A stretch of DNA of 64,000 nucleotides from Albifimbria verrucaria. Taxonomy: Eukaryota > Ascomycota > Sordariomycetes > Hypocreales > Stachybotryaceae. The stretch covers positions 4,836,001 to 4,900,000 of the forward strand of contig JAHREC010000011.1 of the NCBI GenBank assembly GCA_020081605.1. Reading direction: 5' to 3'. This document shows positions 58,373 through 64,000 of this stretch, piece by piece. How positions within the stretch are numbered: position 1 is the stretch's first letter; each line of letters opens with the position of its first letter. The position numbers were made by a program, and so were the translations under genes. The notes beneath the pieces are model-generated. The model searched no databases. It saw only the letters and a program-made list of their open reading frames with translations, and was not told the origin of the DNA.

Positions 58373-60109
58373 TCACAGGAACCATCTGAATTCAGGAACA
58401 GCCGGACCTTCCCTCAGCTTCTGTGTTGGAACATCCGCAGCGGTTGTCGTCTTGCCAGCCTTTTTGTTGCGTCTGTAATTATCGAAAACCATGTAACTAC
58501 CCAGTAGGCCAGAAATGACAGCACCAACAACTCCGAAAACCGCCGTAGTAATCAAGGCCGTCTCGTATTTTGGCTTCTCGTTCTCTCGGAAGATATTGCT
58601 AGAGACCAATCCCATGAGGTTTGCCAGTGGAACACCTACTGATGTAAGGACGACACGGCGACCTTCATGAGCGACATTGTTGTTGTACCATGTCGACAAT
58701 AGGACTGACGGTGCAGAGGTGCCCCATACCATCATGAAACAGGCGTAATAAGCAAGTTGAATCTGTGACTGCACATCTTGAATGGCAGCATAAATGATGA
58801 ACCCGATGAACGTAAGAGTAAAGCCCGCCATTATAAATGGGAATCGAATGCGCAGCAAGTCAGAGCTAAAAGCTAGGATGAGAAGCATAACAGCGCCCCC
58901 AACGTTGGGTGCGACGGTGTATAGGTTGGTCTTGATAACACCGTAGCCAAGGCGCTGAATGATCTGTGGCATAAAAAGCGCAACAGACTGAATCGGAACA
59001 CCAAGACATATCTCAATCATGAGAAATCCGTATGTTGATGGGTATTTGAAGATCTTGAGCGAATCCTTCAGGTTGAACTCTTCAGACACGACAGAGGAGG
59101 AATCCACCTGAATTCGATGGAATGCTAGGCTCTTTTCTTCTTCGCCCAGGAATTTCGCCTCTGCGGCGCTGCGAGGAAGGTACCAAAAGGCAAAGATCGA
59201 GAACAGAACAGATGCAGCACCCTCGATAATGAAGAGGTAGCGCCATACAAGCAAGTGAGATCTGATGTGAAAAACCCCATATGACAAGAGCCCACTCTGT
59301 GAGAAGTAAGTGACTGTTTTACTCAAAGAGACTTCAGACTCTCCTTGGAATGGGCAACTTACGAAAGCATTGGCAATGTTTGATGCTGCGTAGAATATGG
59401 CAAGCCGACGAGCCAACTCTCCACGACGATAGAAGGTTGTTAGGTAGTAAATGACCAGGGAAAGAAACCAGACTCAGCCATGCCAAGAAAGAACCGCAGG
59501 GCAAACAGTCCTCCAAAATTGTGTGCTGCCGCAGAAAGCAAAGTCATAGAACCGAATATGAACATGAGGATTGGCAAAACGCGAGCTGGTCCGAAGCGTT
59601 TGCCCAGGATGGCAACTGGTGGAGCAAAGATAACATAAGGAACAAAGAAAATGGAGATCAGCAGGTTGTACTGATTTGGTGCAAAGTTGAGATCTAATGA
59701 TTCAGTTAACAAAATCTGGTCAAACTTTCCTTTGCCGTCCAACTACAGGACCAGACGAGGAGGTCTTCTCGTAGTTGTGACGGCAGACGCATGAAAGGGA
59801 TTGAATACTTTTGCTAAGCCCTGCAGTCTGCGCATGACCCAAGTTGCCCTTGTCAAGAGCGTTGAATAGATCTATTTAATGGTCAGTCACATGCTCTATA
59901 TTGTCGCATCTTTATCCCGAAAGCTATGGTACAACATGTTGCAAGAAAAACTCACACATAATCGCCAATACCGGCATCAGGCGCATATCGAACTTGCGAC
60001 AGAGCTGCCGCTCAGCAATATGGTCAACAACGCGTGCAGTGTCCTCATTCTGAACAACATCGACGTCTTCGAAGTCATTCAGGAATTTTTCATCCTTAGT
60101 TGGGTCCAT
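58373..60109 (-). CDS. MFS transporter, Dal5/allantoate-permease (anion:cation symporter) type
   Basis: First exon MDPTKDEKFLNDFEDVDVVQ ... LCRKFDMRLMPVLAIM is the characteristic start of this family (KxDxRLxP). Then YLFNALDKGNLGHAQ, NQYNLLISIFFVPYVIFAPP, MAESGFFP, ARRLAIFYAASNIANAF, WRYLFIIEGAASVLFSIFAFWYLP and the C-terminal half with GVVGAVISGLLGSYMVF. About twelve helices. Introns near 59298-59363, 59740-59800 and 59880-59955. One base is missing at 59458-59460 (GGG on the plus strand). Members import organic anions such as allantoate, pantothenate, nicotinate or tartrate with protons; substrate not readable. Next to the aldolase-like enzyme, which suggests uptake of its substrate or a related compound. 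Confidence 0.85.
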
Positions 60110-60539
60110 TTCGATATCTTGGGCAGGTGGAGGCTTGTTATCTGATTGGAAGGATAAATAGAACTCATACTTTTACCAAGAGCGAGTGGGACAAGTTTTA
60201 ATATTCACTAAGTCTTACCTGGCTCACGGAGTTCCGCTATCAACATGCAAGTAATGTTCCCTGCCTTTCGCGACAGGTGTAGCACGGTGTGACAACAGTA
60301 CGTGATTACAGTGTTTCACTGCACCCCATCCTGCCTATCACCCGACTGCCCGTCTGTGCGGCGGTAGGATCGACGTTCCATCCTCGGCCTATACCGGTAT
60401 CGGCAATTGCCGTAAACACCACTTTAGACCGTTCAAATGAGGAGCACAGAATAGGCGCTGCCAGTTCAGTCTTGTTGGACTCGGTCCTCTGTCATTCGAA
60501 GGTTATCACCTACGTTGTCTCGTCCTGTAACTGGCCAAC

Positions 60540-61687
60540 ATGAGCTCGCAACCACCATACCCTTTGCACCAATCAGTGGTGAATCGAATTCATCCCGAAT
60601 ATGCTAAATTCTACAATGAACACATCATAGATAAACAGCAAGTCCATCTACAGCCAATCGAAGCATCCCGAGCAAGCGGTGTGCTTATCCCTGGTAGCGG
60701 ACCGCTGCAACCAGTAGCCAGTAAGCTGGACTACACTATTTCTCGGTCAGAGAGCGAGGGCCCTGATATCCAGATACGCTGCTTCACGCCAGAGGGTTCA
60801 AAGCCGCCTAACGGGTGGCCAGTGTGCATCTACTTCCATGGAGGGGCTGGGTTCTGGGCAACATAGATACTGAGAATGTAATCGCATCGCATTTGTGCGC
60901 ACGAGGCAAATGCGTGGTGGTTTCAGTTGACTATAGGTATGCACCCACACAACCATCATCGAGTGTCGCCGTTGCTTTCGCGATAATGACTAACCGACAC
61001 GTGCCATCTATAGGCTAGCTCCTGAAAATCCATACCCAGCCGCTGTGAATGATTCCTGGGAAGCGGTTCTCTGGGTAGTTAACCAAGGTGCGAAGATCAT
61101 TGATGTCGACATCAATAAGATGGCAACCGGTAAGCATGCAACTACACAATGTTCGAGGTGTACATAATCGCTTGGCGGTTTCTAACGCGTGCGACCATGA
61201 TAGGTGGCTCCTCAGCCGGTGCAAATCTCGCGGCAATCATGTGCCAACGAGCAGTTACTCGGGGTTTCCAAAATTCTCACTCCAACTGCTCTCAGTTCCT
61301 GTCATGGACAACACAGCGAACGTCACCAACAATGTCTCATGGAGAGAAAACCAGCACTCTCCTGCGCTACCTGCTCCCAAAATGCTCTGGTACCGTAACC
61401 ATTATCTCCCGAATAAGGATGATTGGGCGCACCCAGAGGCAAGCCCTCTATTCTGGAGAGGAGAGTGGTCTCAATTACCACCAGCCTGTTTCGTACTCAG
61501 GGAGCTCGATGTCTTACGTACAGAAGGAGAAGAATTTGCAAAGAAGTTGGAAGAGAATGGTGTACAAGCCGATGTCAATATCATGGCTGGACAACCACAT
61601 CCATTTATTGCTATGGATGCTGTCTTGGAGGCAGGTTCTCGCGCTATCACTATATTTTGTGAGGCTCTTTATTCAAAGATGCATTGA
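60540..61687 (+). CDS. α/β-hydrolase esterase (HSL family)
   Basis: Start ATG at 60540. Oxyanion motif HGGG (around 60838), then NIDTENVIASHLCARGKCVVVSVDYR, intron, LAPENPYPAAVNDSWEAVLWV, intron, catalytic GGSSAGANLA (about 61204), DVLRTEGEEFAKKLEENGV and a C-terminal His in GQPHPFIAMD. This is the hormone-sensitive-lipase/AB_hydrolase_3 pattern of fungal esterases and lactone hydrolases. Two introns near 60938-61014 and 61131-61200. Frame breaks by one missing base at 60843-60846 (GGGG) and 61261-61264 (GGGG). Intracellular, as no signal peptide is present. About 335 residues. Diverges from the transporter, sharing a 430-bp promoter region. Confidence 0.85.
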
Positions 61688-61805
61688 GTCGGTGAAATTA
61701 CCAAATAGAACAGGGGCTTTATGGTATAGATCTCATGCCAACCAGCACTAGTCAATTTCCTATATTGGGGTGTCTATCACATCCCAGGGTAGCTAGAGAG
61801 TACAA

Positions 61806-62843
61806 TCATTGAGCAATTGACTTGCCATTTTCCTGTTTAATTATTGACCTTCCAACCGTATCACGGACCATTTCTTGTAACCAGTTTGGCCAGCCTCTCA
61901 GTCCGGCCACAATAGATTTCGATTTAGGGAGTATCAACTGCCCGCCTCGACTCTCTATCACCTGTCCTACTATCTCCTCAGCCACTTTCTCAGTGGAGAG
62001 GATTTCAAGTCCTGCCCTCTCCAGGCCCTGAACCACATCTTTTATTAAAGGAGTTCTGACAAAATGAGGATGAACGATTGTGTGTAGAACACCTGTAGCT
62101 TTGTAGACGTGCTTGAGTTCAGCAGAAAGTGTCTCATGAAAAGACATAGCACCTGCTTTGCTAGCACAATACGCGCCGCCCAGAGGCATTCCTAAGAAAG
62201 ACGCCATACTGGCAACTGTGATAATATGACCTTTATTTTTCAAGATCATATTAGGAAGGAATTGTTGTGCGGTGAACCAGAGAGAAACGCAGTTGAGGTC
62301 GACAATTTTGCGAAGAAGCATTTCTGAGGTCTCTAAAATAGAAGCTCTTCGTTGTATACCGGCGTTATTGACGAGAATAGTGGGATGTCCAAGATTTTGC
62401 CTAATTTTCGTTGCAGCTGCCGCTACAGCTTCTCGGCTTGTTAAGTCGCAATGGAAAAAATGTACTCGTATATGGTTCTTCAAAACATTGGGCGGCTCCA
62501 CAACATCCAGGACAGCCACTGTTATACCGAGAGCGACAAATTTCTCAACGATAGCTTTGCCAATACCACTAGAGCCGCCAGTAACGACGGCAGTCTCCCT
62601 ACCCCAGTCCCAATCTTGGCTTGCTCTCCATTGCCAGTAGTTAAGAGCACTTCGGTTCAGGCGTCTGTTGAGATGGTTTAAGCTAAATAAAGCAACTGAA
62701 AGAAAGATCAAGGCTCTAATGAAGGAAAAGCAATTGTTATCGCTCATTGGTATCTCCATCTTGTACTCCAATAATGAGTACAAGCTGAAAAGAGCATGCC
62801 AGTTCGCAAGGTTGCTGTGAAAAAGTACACGTCTCCGTACCAA
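61806..62843 (-). CDS. short-chain dehydrogenase/reductase with N-terminal membrane anchor
   Basis: Intact single-exon frame of up to 345 residues. The first ATG (62843) gives an extra stretch; a more likely start is MEIPMSDNN (62757-62759) or the MSDNN just inside it. Membrane helix FIRALIFLSVALFSL, then the Rossmann fold: TAVVTGGSSGIGKAIVE (TGxxxGIG), NNAGIQ, catalytic Ser in VASMASF, YCASK (YxxxK) and PG-type HPHFVRT. This order matches the retinol-dehydrogenase/17β-HSD11-like group on ER or lipid-droplet membranes, which oxidises or reduces steroids, retinoids or long-chain alcohols; the fungal substrate is unknown. No frame break. Convergent with the esterase, 118 bp apart. Confidence 0.87.
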   Translation of the reverse strand: MVRRRVLFHSNLANWHALFSLYSLLEYKMEIPMSDNNCFSFIRALIFLSVALFSLNHLNRRLNRSALNYWQWRASQDWDWGRETAVVTGGSSGIGKAIVEKFVALGITVAVLDVVEPPNVLKNHIRVHFFHCDLTSREAVAAAATKIRQNLGHPTILVNNAGIQRRASILETSEMLLRKIVDLNCVSLWFTAQQFLPNMILKNKGHIITVASMASFLGMPLGGAYCASKAGAMSFHETLSAELKHVYKATGVLHTIVHPHFVRTPLIKDVVQGLERAGLEILSTEKVAEEIVGQVIESRGGQLILPKSKSIVAGLRGWPNWLQEMVRDTVGRSIIKQENGKSIAQ

Positions 62844-63831
62844 ACAATATATGTGTAAAAGGGTTTAGATTCTTAAGAAATGTGAAAGATCGGAGCTAAA
62901 GAAGTCCCAAATAACCCAACTAAGTTCGTAACGTAAGAACTTGGTAAATGCTTGTCTGCTGAGGAATGAGTTGATGGGGGCGAAGTTAGTAGTGACTTAT
63001 TTGTACACAAGATTAGCACATGGTATGGAAAAGTGAGCAACAGAACGAATTGCGTAACCTTCGCCTATTTATTATGCCACGGAGGAATCCAACGGAGGTA
63101 TTGGGGCCATGTCATCCGTTGCCGGGAATAACAGTTAAGATCCGCTATATACCGGAAAGGATTTTAGACACCAACTCAATCATAAATTTGGCCCCTTAGA
63201 AACCTACGAAGTGCCAATTTTGGCGTTTTATCTAGTTCATGGGTGGACTTTAGAGCTTCGGTAGAGCTTAATAGGACGAGTCAATAGCCGTGATCGCAAA
63301 TATGTCCATACTGTCTGGCAAAAGTTTTCGGGCGCACGAAACTATTTAGTGGAAGCGACTGAATGGACAGGAGAACACCCCGTACTGATTATAATATTCT
63401 GGTTCAAATTGTGAGATTACCATTCATGTAAACCTCAAAATGATGCGCAATAGAAACTGCGAGAGAAACGGATCTGAGGGCCAACGGAGAGTTCTGCGCA
63501 CTAGAAGCATGGTTACGCGTCCACATATGTATTGGCTGAAGTTTACATAAAGCGGAGTGATGAAAACTAAATAGCAAATCCAAAATGGAGCTTGTCAAAT
63601 TAACAAATCTTTTGCATTTGCATTAGTAATGCAGACTTAAACATACACCCTGCAGTAAATGATGAAACACAAGTGTTCAGCGTGACACAATCTATGAGAA
63701 CGCTAAATCTGATAAAACGCATGCAAAAGTCATGGCATCAATGGCCAGTGTTTAGTCCGTGAACCGGGATGGATAGGTATGGAGGAGAAGCAGAAAACCC
63801 TGCTGGCTTCATCCCTGGATCAAACCTCAGT
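62844..63831. other. intergenic, no gene recognised
   Basis: AT-rich spacer with the promoter of the dehydrogenase on the left. The frame at 63404-63598 has no domain. Confidence 0.5.
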
Positions 63832-64000
63832 CTAAGGAATTCCATGTTCGTTGGAACTCTCGGTGTTGTGGTGATCAGAGTGACTGATTGTTCTTCCCAC
63901 AATTGCTGTTTCGACAACCAGCTCGTGGACGTGCTTTCTGGGCACCCAAATCAACTGCAATGCGCCCAGGAATGCTACACCAGCTCCGCTGAACCAGGCA
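63832..64000 (-). CDS. C-terminal end of a probable membrane transporter, cut by the window
   Basis: A minus-strand frame ends with TAG at 63832-63834. It reads a hydrophobic segment WFSGAGVAFLGALQLIWVP, then a hydrophilic tail with ISHSDHHNTESSNEHGIP. A last helix followed by a short charged tail is typical of MFS drug or sugar transporters, but too little is present to name the family. The rest of the gene lies beyond position 64000. Confidence 0.5.
   Translation of the reverse strand, partial: AWFSGAGVAFLGALQLIWVPRKHVHELVVETAIVGRTISHSDHHNTESSNEHGIP

Overview
The window is nuclear DNA from a filamentous ascomycete (Pezizomycotina, probably Sordariomycetes; the class is an inference). The evidence is small GT-AG introns of about 46-170 bp, a fungal oleate Δ12-desaturase, an Ecm33-type GPI wall protein, a non-reducing polyketide synthase (NR-PKS) with a SAT domain, a chimeric prenyltransferase-terpene cyclase and PTH11-type rhodopsin-domain proteins. 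No tRNA, rRNA, CRISPR array or intact transposon was recognised.

Layout. 0-2.1 kb: the 3' end of a fungal membrane protein and a small secreted eight-cysteine protein. 2.1-7.1 kb: a gene-free, low-complexity stretch that is probably the promoter and leader of the Δ12-desaturase (7.1-8.7 kb). 10.2-11.7 kb: an ECM33-like wall protein. 13.1-23.2 kb: a mirrored duplication, all on the minus strand: Rossmann protein A, β-propeller A, β-propeller B, a rhodopsin-domain membrane protein, Rossmann protein B.

24.8-46.0 kb is a biosynthetic gene cluster: FAD oxidase 1, a P450, an NR-PKS (SAT-KS-AT-PT-ACP-ACP-CMeT-TE), a SAM methyltransferase, FAD oxidase 2, a small conserved protein and a chimeric class I terpene synthase. 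The likely logic is that the PKS makes a C-methylated aromatic acid, the terpene synthase makes a C20/C25 hydrocarbon, and the P450, FAD oxidases and methyltransferase tailor one or join both. A PKS and a chimeric terpene synthase in one compact cluster is the most interesting feature of the window.

46.7-52.1 kb: a Sec14-like lipid-transfer protein, a small secreted protein and a large fungal membrane glycoprotein. 54.9-56.1 kb: a GPI-anchored cutinase-like esterase. 56.6-62.8 kb: a catabolic-looking group (D-threonine aldolase/D-serine dehydratase-like enzyme, Dal5-type transporter, esterase, short-chain dehydrogenase). The window ends inside the last exon of a probable transporter.

Caution for every gene: about 30 reading-frame breaks were resolved, and each is explained by one missing base. 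Most lie in a homopolymer run, commonly four or five G/C reduced by one. They hit housekeeping and cluster genes alike, so they are treated as probable sequencing or assembly undercalls, and broken genes are annotated as single CDSs across the breaks.
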